Shown in pieces: positions 12,599-24,791 of a stretch of 64,000 nucleotides of DNA; within the stretch, counting starts at the first letter, position 1; each line of letters begins with the position of its first letter. Position numbers and translations under genes: made by a program. The stretch is from Antennarius striatus (Eukaryota > Chordata > Actinopteri > Lophiiformes > Antennariidae), in NCBI RefSeq assembly GCF_040054535.1, contig NC_090783.1, forward strand, positions 3,585,501 through 3,649,500. Direction: 5' to 3'. The notes under the pieces were generated by a model, which worked only from the letters and a program-made list of their open reading frames with translations, did no database searches and was not told where the DNA came from.

Positions 12599-15500
12599 AC
12601 GCATGCATGTATGTGTTCGGGCTTTTATCACCAGCTCTTCTGTGCAGTATAAACAGCCCTCGCTGAATCTTATTGTTGTCAAGTAGTTGCCTTTTTATAG
12701 GTGATATGTTATCCACAGAGATACTTTAACAATCTTTTCTGACAGGGCCAGGGAGGATGATGATGATACATTATGTTTGGCATGCAGTGACCCACTGATG
12801 ATATAGGTGCAGACGTTCTAACAGCAGAGCTTCTGATGGTAAAGCACATTATCATGCAAAAGTAATTACAGTACATTTCAACACAAGAGACGATTTGGAT
12901 GCATTTTTCAGTCATCTGTCTTCAGCACATGTAATCATTAACAACGTATGTGCATGTGAACTTGATCCAAAAAGACATTTTGATACTTCAGATAGTTTCT
13001 TTTTATTTTCTGAGCACAATTACGGGTGAATATGCCGTGGTGAAATTAAAGGAGTAGAATCTGAAAATAGAATTGCGACCTGATAGTTTTAAAATAAAGG
13101 CCTTAGTAAATTACTTAAATTCATCGTCAAAAGCGTGATTCATATTCTAACAAAATTTATCCAAAAGTCAGCAATTTAAGTCTGGACAAAATGACAGACC
13201 TACACTGACATGCACAGAGCCGTAACGTGAGTGTGGCTAAATGAACAACCAGGACAGCTTAGGTCTTCTGCACTGTGTCTATTTATTCACAGGAATCCTT
13301 TCCCACCTCCACCGAGAGCCAAAAATGGACTTTAAGTAGCGCTAGCATAGGTGCCACCGCTGTGCAACGCAGTCAAGTGTTGATGAGGGTTCGATTGAAA
13401 AGATGCCCTTGGATAGAACATACACTGGAGCTGACCTCTGTGAACAAAAGAAATGCATTTGGATCAGTGCCAATCCCTTTATATGAATGCAAATGGATAA
13501 TAATTCACTTGATAGCGTAGAAAGATGGCGTTACAAACCTCATCTCAGAGGGCGTGACATCATTATGATGTCTCGTGCTTTTACGGGTGCAGACAATCAT
13601 CTTCCATCTTTGCCTGCAATTATTAAACATCCAATCCTCACGTCACCCGTGTTAAAGGAGAACAGAATGACACATGCATAGGGTTAAAAAAAAACAAGCC
13701 CTTTTGTCTTTGACACTATCTCCTCTCGTCTCACTAATGCTTTCCAAAGACTTTCATATTCTGAACAGCTGATACTGAGGTTGACTTGTCTGGTCGATGT
13801 TAAAGCAGCAAAGTGCTGCTTGAATGAGTGGCTGGCCTGTGAGTGCACGCATGGGGGACATTGTCTTACGATGACATCATCCCACTTCCAGTGACATTCC
13901 AGACTTGCTTTAATGTCTAAGAGGTGACCAGGTGAAAAGCCTGATGGAGTGTGACAGAAGAGAACCCTGCTGATGCAGAGCCCTGCGTGATATCTCACTC
14001 CAGCAGAGTGCAAGGCAAGTCCTTGACCTTCTGCTTATTGCTAAGGGCGTGTATTTTCACCTCGAAATTATTGCTCGGTTTTCTAATTCAACAGTTTGTG
14101 TTAGTGAAATATCAAAACTTAAATATTCATGGCTTCTGCAGTTTCAACATGGTCCTACAAACCCACTGTTAAAATAAAAAAAAATACAAAATTACACTTC
14201 ACTCAATCTCAAATTCACTCTGGCTTCCTGCTGCGCTCTATCAATCAAAATGGGTCAACATGGCCCCCGTGACACCGTCACTGTCACTCACGACGCTTCA
14301 CTTTGTACACAAAAACTGACATTGCAGTTTTTGTGACAGGTGGAGGAGAGGGAGCTGATGTCATGATGGAGGTGAGGGTGAGGAATAAAACAGAATATAT
14401 ATATACCTTGCATGCCATTTTATGTTACTGTCAATGAGATATCAGTTAAATCAAGACAAAAAAATAGAAAAAAAAAATAGTGAAAAACACAAACATCTTC
14501 TATCATCTTTTGGATTTCAGTTTCCTCATTTTCACTTTTCAGTCTGCTAATTTTGGAAGTTTTCTTTTTCATGTAGTCGTGGGGGTGTTGTTGTTACATG
14601 CCCTCAGTTTAGAACTATTTTTCATGCTTGGCACACCTGTACAGGACAGAATAAAAAAAATCATAACCCTTACCCTAACCTTAAGTCATAACCCGACCCT
14701 TTAACCTCTAACCCTAAGCCTAAATCCTTGTCATGCTCTTAAACACACGTACTGACTGACATTCTCTCTGCTGCATCCTGAATATTCCTCTGAACATCGT
14801 CCAGTCGAATGCCTTTCATTGTGTTGGCAGGACTGTCTTGTGTGCCTGCTGAGTGATTAGTGAAGTTGTTTGGAGCCTGATAAAATGTGATCAAGTGGAA
14901 CGCAGAAAGAAGTTGAATGAAGGATCTTTGATCATACAATAATGGACAACGAGGAAGTAAACCTGAGAGAATCGTATGAAAGCTGATGTGTCTGAGATAA
15001 TAAAGCATCTGATCCGTGGAGTGTGGTCATTTTGTTCCGACTATTCCTCGATGTGTTTTGTGATTACGACAAATAAAACTGATGCTGATTAACTAAACAC
15101 ATTTAAAAACCTTTTTTTTATTTCAACTTAGAACCAGACAGTGTTCATCTAATGTCTCTGAGGGTGGGCGGTTTGTGAATCAACGGATCTCTGGTCATTG
15201 TTTTCTGGAAAAATCTAAGTTTTGTTTCAGTTTTTCTTCTCAAATTTAAGGATATACACACTGTTGCTAACCCAACTTTTAAATTTAAAATAGCTTGTTC
15301 CTTCTATGACACATAAGGGGTCTGATAATCAACGAAGTGAATGCACAAAGGATTACTGTAACCTTTAAAAGAGGAAGCTCCAAGGGCCAGCGTGTCCATA
15401 AAAGGTGTGTCTCAAGATTTTCTTTTTAAACACCTTAGAAGCTGTTGTTTGTAGGAATGTGAAGGAGATTATACTTTTGGAGACAGGATTTGTGATATCC

Positions 15501-18486
15501 AGATTTACATTAAAATTAAATTTCATACCTTTGAAGGCCAAGTTCAGATTTAAAAATCAAAGTAAAAAAAATAAAAAAAATAAAAGCCTCATCGTTGTTC
15601 TTCATGCAAACACACAACCGATCACATTTTAATGTTTCATGTCAGCAGGACAGAAAGTCAACCTGCATCACCGAGCCTTCCCATCATCACTCGCTAATGA
15701 GCCTGAACCTCTAAAGAATTCATGAAACAAAAAAATGTGCTTCACAATTCTGATCTTGATTTAAAGGCCTAGCTATAAATCCTCACTGGTTTACAGCTTC
15801 TGTAATTAAGTAATGCTTCGATTAATCCGATCAGACCTGCATTACCAGGACAGAGGACACATGATGCTGCAGGTTCCAGTTATCACATCCAGGTATTTGT
15901 CAGTGTCACGTGTTCCTTTTTAACACTTTCATCAATTGGGAAAAGGTACCGACGTTTGCATCGTGCTCTTCTGTCGTCTGAGGCGGAACAATCTGTCCGG
16001 GATGAGGAATGTGACTGCTGGATCTCCCTCTTCCTTCTTTGGTAACAACGCTGCTCCACCACATCAAAAGAGTCCTAAATCGCTAAATCAGTTTTGACCA
16101 CATGACCCAGGGAAATATTTGTGTATTTTAGCCAAAAGGGGGAAGGAAAGGGGGGAGTTGAACTTTTAGAGGATAAAATGGAAAGAAAAATGTCACGTGT
16201 GTTTTGTTACTTGGATTTTTTTTTTTTTCAAGTGAATTCTGTTCACTAGATCTTATCACAAAACCTTTAAAATGGAAAATAACAGAGTGATTATAATGAA
16301 TAGCCTCATTAGCATGTCGCAGCTAAATCATTCCTCCAGTACTTTGCACCGGATCCGCCTCATGTCCAACTGCACTTCTCTCTTCTTGCATCTCACTGAA
16401 TTGAACCACAGAGAATTAAACGTCCAGCTGCTGATTCCAGGTCTGTATTGACGTCCTGTCACCCCCTGGGGAGTGGATGGGTGGGTGAGGGGGTTCCATA
16501 TAGTGAATATACACTTGAGTCAGCGTGTAGTAAGCAGCACCAGGAGCTCATACCATCAGCTAATGCTCATACAAAAAAAATAATAAAAAAATGCAACAGA
16601 AGCAAATGACGGCACGATTCTGACTATGTGCCAAGACGGGAGGACAGGAAGTCAGATTTTTATTTTTCTCATATGAACTTTTTCTAATCTCCATCAGGAA
16701 TGCTTCCTCTCTCCACAGTTAATGACTCCATCTCATTTTAAACACAACTGACATCCTCTGACACGGCGGGGGGAGTCATCCATGACACATGTATGTTCAC
16801 GTCCTCTCCATCAAGGGTAAAATGTGAGGCAGGGACGCTGTTCTGTTCTGTTCTCTCTCTCTAGCCTTGGGGGGAGGTTGAGGGGGGGTTGAAATAAAAA
16901 ATGCACACATTTTTTCTTTCTCCCTCCGAGGTGTGATGAAAAGCGTTTTGTTGAATACACTAATCAATAAAATGCAAGCGGTTTGATGGGCTGCCACTCT
17001 CCCAGTGACACACACCAGTGGACGCTGGTCATATGACCTTTAAACATGTCCGGTCAGCAAACTGGGATGGATGGGTGGGGGGCATAGGGTGCTGCAGTGT
17101 CTTTCCTTCGTGCAGAGGACAGAGGGAACATCCTCCATACTGTAGCTGCTGCTGCTGCACCACTCTGTATTCACAGGACCTGTTCCCACTTCCACATCTC
17201 ACCATCAATCTTTTCATCTCACTTTGTTCGCCGTGTTTCACATCCACCTGCCTCTAGCGATTTTAAAATATCAGTGGAAAATGAAGTGAAAAGCTTCACA
17301 CCATGTAGATTCCCCTTCAATTTGACGATGGCGATGAAGCGCTCTGAAATAGCTGACAGGAAGTAAAATTCAAATTTAAGCATCTGTCCAGTGAACGCCA
17401 GTGTGTAATGAGGGATTTATAATTGACGATTCAGTTTACTGTCAGAGTCAACGTGCAGGATGACGTAACGTAGGTTCACCCAGCATGCATAGCAGCGAAG
17501 AGTCAAGAGGACAAACTCATCTTTTGTCCTGAGGCATTCCAACACTGTAGAGATTTAATCTGCAAATGAGGGAGAGGAGATTTGCCTGAGCCAGTAACAT
17601 GAAGAATGTGGCACACAAACTCCCATTGATGGAGCCACCGCCTCCCACAGTTATCCCATTTGCATGCACGCACCAGCAAACTCTCATGCGATGTGAAATA
17701 GTCTATTTACAGCACCGTCACTCAGTTCGCAGGTCTTTATTTTTAATCTGTCGTTTCAGTAGAGTTCTGCACAGGAAACGTCTGAATCTTATCTCTTTCT
17801 GTTCATCGTGTTAACTGAAGTTGCCAGTCGTTTGGCAGGAGGCCATGTAAGCCGCCTCAGTTGAGCACCGGGTTAAACCAGTCTGGTGGTGCTGAGGTCT
17901 GTCCCCAGAAAGATGAGCTCCATTAATCTGTGGGAGGAGAAAGACGGGAAAAGGAAAGGTGTGTTTGCAGGATGGAGGGGGCTGTTAAATGGAGATTTTT
18001 AGTGAAAGGCCACAGTGTGACAACCCCCCCCCCCCTTTCTCTCTCCCCGCCTTATAAATAAATAAAAGTGTGCCGGGAAGCTGGAAGATTGGGGAGAGGG
18101 CAAACATGCTAGTTAAGACATTAAATTAGATCACAGTTTTGGGGTTTTCTTTAAAAATTTGTCTGTTTTTTTTAAATTGTGCTGATGATGTGTTGAAGTG
18201 AAGTTTCAGGGAATCAAAGGGAAAATTCCTTTGGGTAATGAAAAGATTTCTTGTAAATCTGTGGAGTAAATAAAAAAAGTTGAATAAACGTCAAAACATG
18301 ATTAAATATAGAGGATACAACTAGATTTGATAGGTGTACACGGTTATAGAAAGGATTTTCTTTAGAAATTAACATACAGTATATAAACCCCACTGATAAA
18401 ATGAACGTTGTTGGACGATTACGGTACTTTACTACCATCTAGTGGTCATTTGTAGGTAATGCAGTCACTTACATTTCATGTTTTAG

Positions 18487-18496
18487 TTTCGTTTCC
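18487..18496 (-). promoter_or_regulatory. Ets-IRF composite element (EICE) candidate
   Basis: On the minus strand GGAAACGAAA is a perfect GGAANNGAAA composite, the site type bound by PU.1 with IRF4 or IRF8. It lies about 270 bp upstream of a candidate tlr3 untranslated exon ending at 18766. It is not a canonical ISRE, because the two GAAA cores are one base apart instead of two. Confidence 0.4.
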
Positions 18497-18599
18497 TCCT
18501 TGCTGCTTTGCGTGACTCAAAACAAACAAAGGAGCGCTCCAGTCACGAAGATGATTCACACACGACCAGAAACATTCTGTAATCTCCTTTTAGACGTCT

Positions 18600-18766
18600 G
18601 AACCTTCATGCTTTGGAACTTTTAATGTGTCTTTGAGTGCAGGAACAGGAGGCTGTTGATGACGCCTGCAGCCCCATGTGGATGAGTTTCTTGTGCAGTG
18701 TTCTTCTGTATCTTGACTGCTGCAGTCCGCATTAGAGGGAACAGAGGTGAGTGGATCTGTAACAGC
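18600..18766 (+). other. Candidate untranslated first exon of tlr3 (3' edge only)
   Basis: A near-consensus donor, ACAGAG|GTGAGT, ends this segment at 18766. Vertebrate TLR3 genes commonly have a non-coding exon before the ATG exon. A possible acceptor is TTTAAAAG at about 20050, 13 bp before the ATG. The left limit is unknown and the value given is nominal. An alternative is that transcription starts near the second EICE at 19377 with no such exon. Confidence 0.3.
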
Positions 18767-20063
18767 TAGAGAACAATTTTAAAACTATAAAGTGGATGAC
18801 CAAGGAGCTTCTCTTGGAATGGAAACATGACCTTTCTTTGGGTGGTGCACATTAAATGTTTCATGGGTCAGTGCTGTTGAATAGCTGAACTTTATACAGC
18901 ACAAAGTAAGTGTTATCTTATCTAATGGCTACTTTATGAGTGCTGTATTCTAACCTTATACAAATAATACACAACTATATCATTGATGTGCAAAACAGTT
19001 CATGATATTTAAAAGCAGGAGATCAGTATTGAGTATTCAGTGTTACATTATATTCAATTCAAATTCAATAAAACAAACAACTTTATTTGTCTCCCAGGTG
19101 TTTACTGGTCCGACAAGGTGTGGTGACACGTCACAGCAGAAAGACAAGTTCTTTCTAGTCTACAATAACAGAGAGCTTTTAATAATCATAACTTTACAGC
19201 ATTCCTTCCTGGCCCTCACTCCTTATTTTTGTTTTCACCCTGATTTGTGCTTAAGAGTAAATGTTTAATAAACTGCATGCCCACCAGTGTCAGTCTGTAG
19301 GATCTGAGTAGGACCGAAGCTTCAAAGAGCCGCATGTCTGCTCATCCTTCTGCAGTAATAACTGATATATTCACCGGGAAATGAAACCAGAGCGGAAAGT
19401 TTCTCATTTCCCTGTTTCTGCATCGCCAGTTTCAGAAGTTCCCACTGAGGCTATTGTCTGAGGAAATGTGCTGAAAGTTGGTTTTCTATTCGTAGTCTGT
19501 GAAGTACAGATGCAATGGAGGATCTCTGACAGCAAAATGTTTTGGATTGTTTCGTATTGTACTGTATTGTTATATCTAAAATATGGAGCGTAAAACCCCC
19601 CCCACATCATTTCTGCCTCAAGTTTTATCCAGAATGTTTTTTTTTAGCATTCAAATGCATATTAAATGTTGAAAGGTCAAAATGTGAACATAATTATAAC
19701 AATTTTCTTCACTATAAAGCACATTATTGTTGAACTATAAAACAATGCATATTTATATCAGCTTAAACACAGACAGCTGTGTAAAACATAAGATACCTAA
19801 TAATTATCACTTCTCCCTCCTGTCTGTTTTTTTCCTTTGAGCTTACTGTGTTGGTTTTTCAGTATTATTAACTGTACTTATTCCCTGCGTTCATCAACCT
19901 GTCAAGCAGTTATTTATTTAGCAAAATAAAAAGAATCCACTCTGATTAATTTCCAGGAAAAAATAAGAGATAATTTAGCAAACAACTGAAGAACATTTAG
20001 TAGTTACTTTTTAGTCTCTAAATAGACTTCTCATTGCTGTTTTTTTAAAAGGTTTTTGACACA
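18767..20063 (+). other. tlr3 proximal upstream sequence or 5' intron
   Basis: AT-rich and without coding signal. It holds the EICE at 19377-19386 within a short cluster of GAAA and TTTC words (19376-19435). A T-rich stretch lies just ahead of the coding exon. Confidence 0.5.
19377..19386 (+). promoter_or_regulatory. Ets-IRF composite element (EICE) candidate
   Basis: GGAAATGAAA is a perfect GGAANNGAAA match about 680 bp before the tlr3 ATG. It is followed within 12 bp by an Ets-like CGGAAAG and by TTTCTCATTTCCC, a near-copy on the opposite strand. The GAAA spacing is one base short of a standard ISRE. Confidence 0.45.
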
Positions 20064-23000
20064 ATGGTTGGCCCCCGTTCCTTTCTATCAGCGATCTTCA
20101 TATGTTACCTCATGATGGGACCAAACCATCATGTGAGCTGCCAGAAGAAGACTTCCTGTCATGTGCAGGGTGGCCGAGCGGACTGCAGCCACCTCAGCCT
20201 CAGCGCGGTTCCCTCCGACCTCCCTCGCAACCTCACCGACCTGGACGTGTCTCACAACAGACTCAACAGGATCCCCCCTGAGTCTCTAGCCCCCTACCCG
20301 GGCCTGGTCCACCTTAACCTGGGTTACAACACCCTCACCAAGCTGGAGGGGGCGCTGTGTCAAACCCTGCCTTCACTGCAGACGCTCAACCTGGAACACA
20401 ATCAGTTGCTTTTTGTGAAGAAACAGGATCTAAGCCGCTGCGTCAATCTGACCACGCTGATTGTGGCTAGCAACAGGCTACGGCTACAAGAGGAGCCCTT
20501 CTCCATGCTGCAGGTGATGAGCTACACGACAATGAGAAAATAAATAAATAAAAAAAATTTTCTCATCACATGAAATGAAATGAAATTCTCATTTTGATCC
20601 TCAGAGCCTGAAGGTTCTGGATGTTTCCATGAACAACCTGCAGTCGGCCAGGCTGGGCTCTCAGCCTCAGCTGCCCAACCTGGTGAACCTCAACCTGGCC
20701 TTCAACACCTTCACCGCTCTGAAGAAAGACGACTTCTCTTTCCTCAACCGATCGTCTCACCTGCAAGTCCTTAACCTGTCGTCTGTGTCTCTAAAAACAG
20801 TAAGAAAATAATGGTGTGGAAACGGGAAACGAAACCTCGATGTCACGATCTGGTCTGGTTACGGTTTGCACGTTTCTGTTTTTTGTCTCCTCGTGTTGCA
20901 GTTGGAGCCGGGTTGCTTCAAGCCCATCGCAGGCTTGCACGCGTTGATCATGGATGGGAGTAAAATGGGCACCCTGGGTATTGCTAAACTCTGCTCCGAG
21001 CTGTCGGGGACGGGGATCGGCGCCCTGTCTCTTCGGAACATGAAGCTGGTGACGCTCACCAACACCACGTTTACGGGGCTGCAGAAAACGCCGCTGGCCT
21101 CGCTGGATCTTTCCCACAACGGGATGGGTAAGATCGAGAAAGGCTCGTTTCGGTGGCTGCCCAAACTCCGGACGCTAGTTTTGACTGACAACAACCTGAA
21201 GCATCTGACCAAAGACACGTTTCAGGGGCTGAAAAGTTTGAGAAAACTCCATTTGATGAAGGCTCTGGTGAAAAGCCACACGTCCTCCACCCCCATCATC
21301 GATGACTTCTCCTTCCAATCGTTGAGCAACTTGGAATGTTTGATATTACAGAGGACTGCAGTGCGGGAAATCACTGCGGACACGTTCACAGGCTTGACCA
21401 GCCTGAAAGAGCTCGACATGAGCTGGAGTAGCTACGCTTCGCTCCGAAGCATCACCAACAAGACCTTCGTCTCGCTCGCCGGCTCGCCGCTCCGGAAGCT
21501 AAACCTGACGGGAACGGCTATAACGCGGATCGATCCGGGATGCTTTTCCGTTTTCAGAAACCTCACCACGCTAGTTTTAGATTCCAACTTCATCAAGCAA
21601 ACTCTCACCGGCCAAGAGTTTGAAGGTTTGGAGGAAGTTCGAGAGATTCGTTTGTCTTTGAACTCGCAGAAAATCAATCTAACCTCCAACGCGTTCCTTC
21701 ATGTCCCCAATCTGAGCATCCTGACTTTGGGGAAAAGTCTCACGGCCATGGCCTTGAACTTGGACCCGTCTCCCTTCAAGTCTTTGTCCAACCTCACCAT
21801 CCTGGATGTCAGCAACAACAACATCGCCAACATTAGGGAGAATATGTTGGAAGGGCTCTGGAATCTGAAGGTGCTGAATCTCCAACACAATAACTTAGCC
21901 CGTTTGTGGAAGCGTGACAACCAAGGTGGGCCGGTGTTGTTTCTCAAATGGGTTCCGAACTTGACAAAATTACTGATGGATAGTAACGGACTGGATGAGA
22001 TCCCAGCAAAGGCTCTGAGGGGGCTGAGGAACCTCCATGATCTAAGCCTGTCTAACAACCTCCTGAATAATCTGAAAGAACCCGTTTTTGACGACCTCAA
22101 ATCGCTGCGTAATTTTTACCTGCAGAAGAATCTGATCACGTCCGTTCGCCCGGACGTGTTCGCGGCTCCCGTGTCCAACCTCAGCCTGCTTGTCATGGGC
22201 AAGAACCCGTTTGACTGCACGTGCGAGAGCATGCTGTGGTTTGTGACTTGGTTGAATAACACGAACGTGACCAGCGTTCCAGGTGTCACTGAGCAATACA
22301 AGTGCAACACCCCTTTGGCTTATTTTAACCGCTCCATCATGCATTTTGATCCCCTCTCATGCAAAGATATGACCCCGTTTCAAGCTCTTTATATCACCAG
22401 CAGCACAGCCGTCACCATGCTGACCGTGATCGCCCTCGTGGTTCGTTTCCACGGGTGGAGGATCCAGTTTTATTGGAACATATTGATCAATCGCACATTG
22501 GGATTTAGCGACGCCGACTATAAAGAGATGAGGGATTTTGAGTACGATGCTTACATCATACACGCAGAGGAAGACGGGAGCTGGGTCGAGAGAAGGCTGA
22601 CCCCCCTGGAGAAAACAAATTGCCGGTTTTGCTTGGAGGATCGAGACGCCATCCCCGGCATGTCGCAGCTTCAGTCCATCGTGGAGAATATCAGAAATTC
22701 TCGAAAAATCTTGTTCGTCGTCACCGAGGCGCTCCTTCAAGATCCCTGGTGCCGACGGTAAATAAAAAAAGATTCGTTCAAGATGCTCGATGGACGCGTG
22801 ATTAGTTTGTGCTGTCGAGTTAAAGCCTCTCTGCGCTTCTACCAATCTGTAGGTTCACCGCCCATCAGGCGCTTCACCAGGTCATCGAGGCCAGCAGGGA
22901 CTCTGTGGTTCTGGTTTTCCTGCAGGACGTCCACGACTATCGGTTATCTCGCTCGCTCTTCCTGCGGAGGGGGATGCTGCGCCCACGCTGCGTTCTGGAC

Positions 23001-23084
23001 TGGCCCGTCGACAAGGAGAGGGTGTCGGCCTTCCACCAGAAGCTCCTCATAGCACTCGGCATGACCAATCGTCTGCAGGAATGA
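20064..23084 (+). CDS. tlr3: Toll-like receptor 3, four coding exons, 910 aa
   Basis: Endosomal receptor for double-stranded RNA that signals through the TRIF/TICAM1 adaptor. Coding exons: 20064-20513, 20605-20799, 20902-22757, 22853-23084. All introns are GT-AG, 91, 102 and 95 bp, and the joined frame is open for 910 codons (human 904). Visible order: hydrophobic signal peptide (about 1-25); Cys-bounded LRR cap; a long run of LxxLxLxxN leucine-rich repeats; a C-terminal cap with the CTCES pattern; a membrane segment around 710-731; then a TIR domain from about 761 with box 1 (YDAYIIHA), the BB loop (RDAIPG, 796-801) and the terminal FHQKL box. His43, His64 and His112 match the three N-terminal RNA-contacting histidines of human TLR3 (39, 60, 108). 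His544 and Asn546 match human 539 and 541. Tyr763, Tyr766 and Tyr863 match human Tyr756, Tyr759 and Tyr858. The start is the first ATG before the signal peptide. An ATG at 20866 lies in intron 2 and is not used. Confidence 0.97.
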
Positions 23085-24602
23085 CTAGCGTAATAACGAT
23101 TATATATATTACGGCATTGATAAACTTTGGGAGAAGGATGCACGGGACCCAGTCCAGCGTCCGTTTCAAGGTCCGACCCCTCATCCAAACCACAAACATA
23201 ACCTAACTTATGTCCAGAGAGATGGAGCTCCGACGTCCATTTGGTTCTGCAATGAGCAGCACTTAGCGGGGCTGGCATGAGAAGCTTGTCTCGTCAGGTC
23301 AGAAGGTAACACCGACGTGCTTTCAACGCTCAAGGAAAACTCTGTGAGATAAAGGTCAGATCAAGGTGACGGTCAAACGTCTCTGAAAGAAGCAATTTCA
23401 AGTTTGCAGAAGTCATTATTTTACAAATACTGAGGCCAAATTTTTTAGGTATTGAGTTAACCGACATGCTTTGAGATATGTCTGTAATCCTCATGCGTGA
23501 TGCAGGAGGCATGCTGAATGAAGTAAGTGTTATCTTCCTCCACGTCTAAATAAATACTCGAGTTTTTCCCCCCTCCTTAATTCAGAATGTAAATTCTCTG
23601 TTGCTAGAACCCCCAGACAGAAAAGCAGTCATTGTCTGGTGCGGCTATTTGCTTGGCGGGTGTATTTTTTGTTTTTGATCCATTCATCAATCTGATCCTG
23701 CAGACTGTCGATACAATCCTCTACTTCACCAAATTTCAGGGATTTAGTTCAGATCCCTGCAGTTTGCATCACGAGGCAGCGACAAGAGGTGAATGAACGT
23801 CACAACAATGAACCTCCGTGCATTCAAATTCAAATGACGGTGAACAAAATGTTTCTGTGCTGATTGTGCGTAGCTTATTCCTACCGGTCTCATTAATACT
23901 ATAACCAGGACCCACTCAGTTTGAATGGACTGAAGCAAACTGATACCAAACACACTCTTTATCTGCGTAAACCAGAACTCACGCATGAAGAAATATGAGC
24001 ATCTTAAAACACACACACACAGATGCATGCACACATACACACACATTTTAATGTATTTAGAAATTACTCTATCTTCAATTTACCATAAAATAAGACCACA
24101 AACTACAACTAAACAAGTTATTTTGACTACAATTCAGATATTAATTAATTTTTTCAAAAGAATAATTAAAAAATTAATTGCAGTTTTTATTGAAGCAAAT
24201 AAATACTCAATAATTTAATTTCATTTATGGATGAACATAAACAACAATTATTTCATTAAATGAACTGGAAATGAATGTGACTCTTTTAAGTTAGTTCCCA
24301 TAAAGCCAAAAGGTTTACAGTCGAGTCTCATGGAAAAATAAATCAGATTCATTTTACAGCAGTAAATATTTTGTTAAATATTAACCAGTCTCTGAGATTT
24401 GAAAAGACAGTGACCGAGACAGGACAGTGGAGAAAACATGTGACAAACAAACTAGTTAATAATTGATATTACTATATAATCAATAGCTGTGTACAACACA
24501 TCTCATATTAACATTTTGTGTTGCTCTCCATCCATTTCTCATATCATACAATTCCCACTCCCCTCAGAAACATCCGGCAACACGTTCAAGAAAAAAAAGT
24601 AT
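23085..24602 (+). other. tlr3 3' UTR and short spacer to cyp4v2
   Basis: No gene seen. The only good polyadenylation signal is AATAAA at 23549-23554, about 465 bp after the stop. The rest is AT-rich, with a short impure CA run near 24009-24045. Confidence 0.6.
23549..23554 (+). terminator. Putative polyadenylation signal of tlr3
   Basis: A canonical AATAAA on the coding strand, followed by a T-rich run within 20 bp. It is the first such signal after the stop codon. Confidence 0.45.
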
Positions 24603-24630
24603 TATATAAGCACCGTGTGACCTTTGAACC
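24603..24630 (+). promoter_or_regulatory. cyp4v2 core promoter: TATA box plus DR1 nuclear-receptor site
   Basis: TATATAAG at 24603-24610 lies 182 bp before the ATG. It is followed at 24618-24630 by TGACCTTTGAACC, whose complement GGTTCAAAGGTCA is a direct repeat with one-base spacing of the HNF4/PPAR type. Liver expression and lipid-sensor control are common for CYP4 genes. The DR1 would overlap or adjoin the start site, which is unusual. Confidence 0.5.
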
Positions 24631-24730
24631 CGGCTTGTTGCCCTGATAGTACCCCTTTAGAGAAGAGGAGGGACGTCACTGGTGAGGTGAAGGCGCAGGA
24701 AAACAACCTAGTATTTGAAGATACGGACAC

Positions 24731-24780
24731 TCCACACACACATGCACGCACACACACACACACACACACATGCACACACA
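24731..24780. repeat. (CA)n microsatellite in the cyp4v2 5' UTR
   Basis: Impure CA array ending 11 bp before the ATG. If transcription starts about 25-30 bp after the TATA box, the array is transcribed as 5' leader. Confidence 0.9.
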
Positions 24781-24791
24781 CGGCTGCAAAG

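Larger units (their letters stand above)
9481..18486. other. Intergenic DNA between the CpG island and the tlr3 upstream region
   Basis: AT-rich, with no gene seen. It holds a short (TTAAA)n array at 9559-9587, an (ATCC)n array, a foldback element (11624-11898) and a (GT)n array (12553-12597). A degenerate cluster of CCCTAA-like words lies at about 14661-14720. No frame here shows a recognisable domain. Confidence 0.6.

Noticed and set aside
14661..14720. CCCTAA-like words suggesting an interstitial telomere tract
   Set aside because: Units are irregular (ACCCTTACCCTAACCTTAAG) and few. Similar words occur in the centres of fish foldback elements.
20866..20901. Alternative start of tlr3 exon 3 at ATG 20866
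   Set aside because: It lies in intron 2, ahead of a clear TTGCAG acceptor, and would remove the signal peptide and N-terminal LRRs.
24624..24791. N-terminal extension of CYP4V from an upstream TTG
   Set aside because: There is no ATG in that frame. The stretch encodes a Thr/His run from the CA repeat and overlaps the DR1 and 5' leader.
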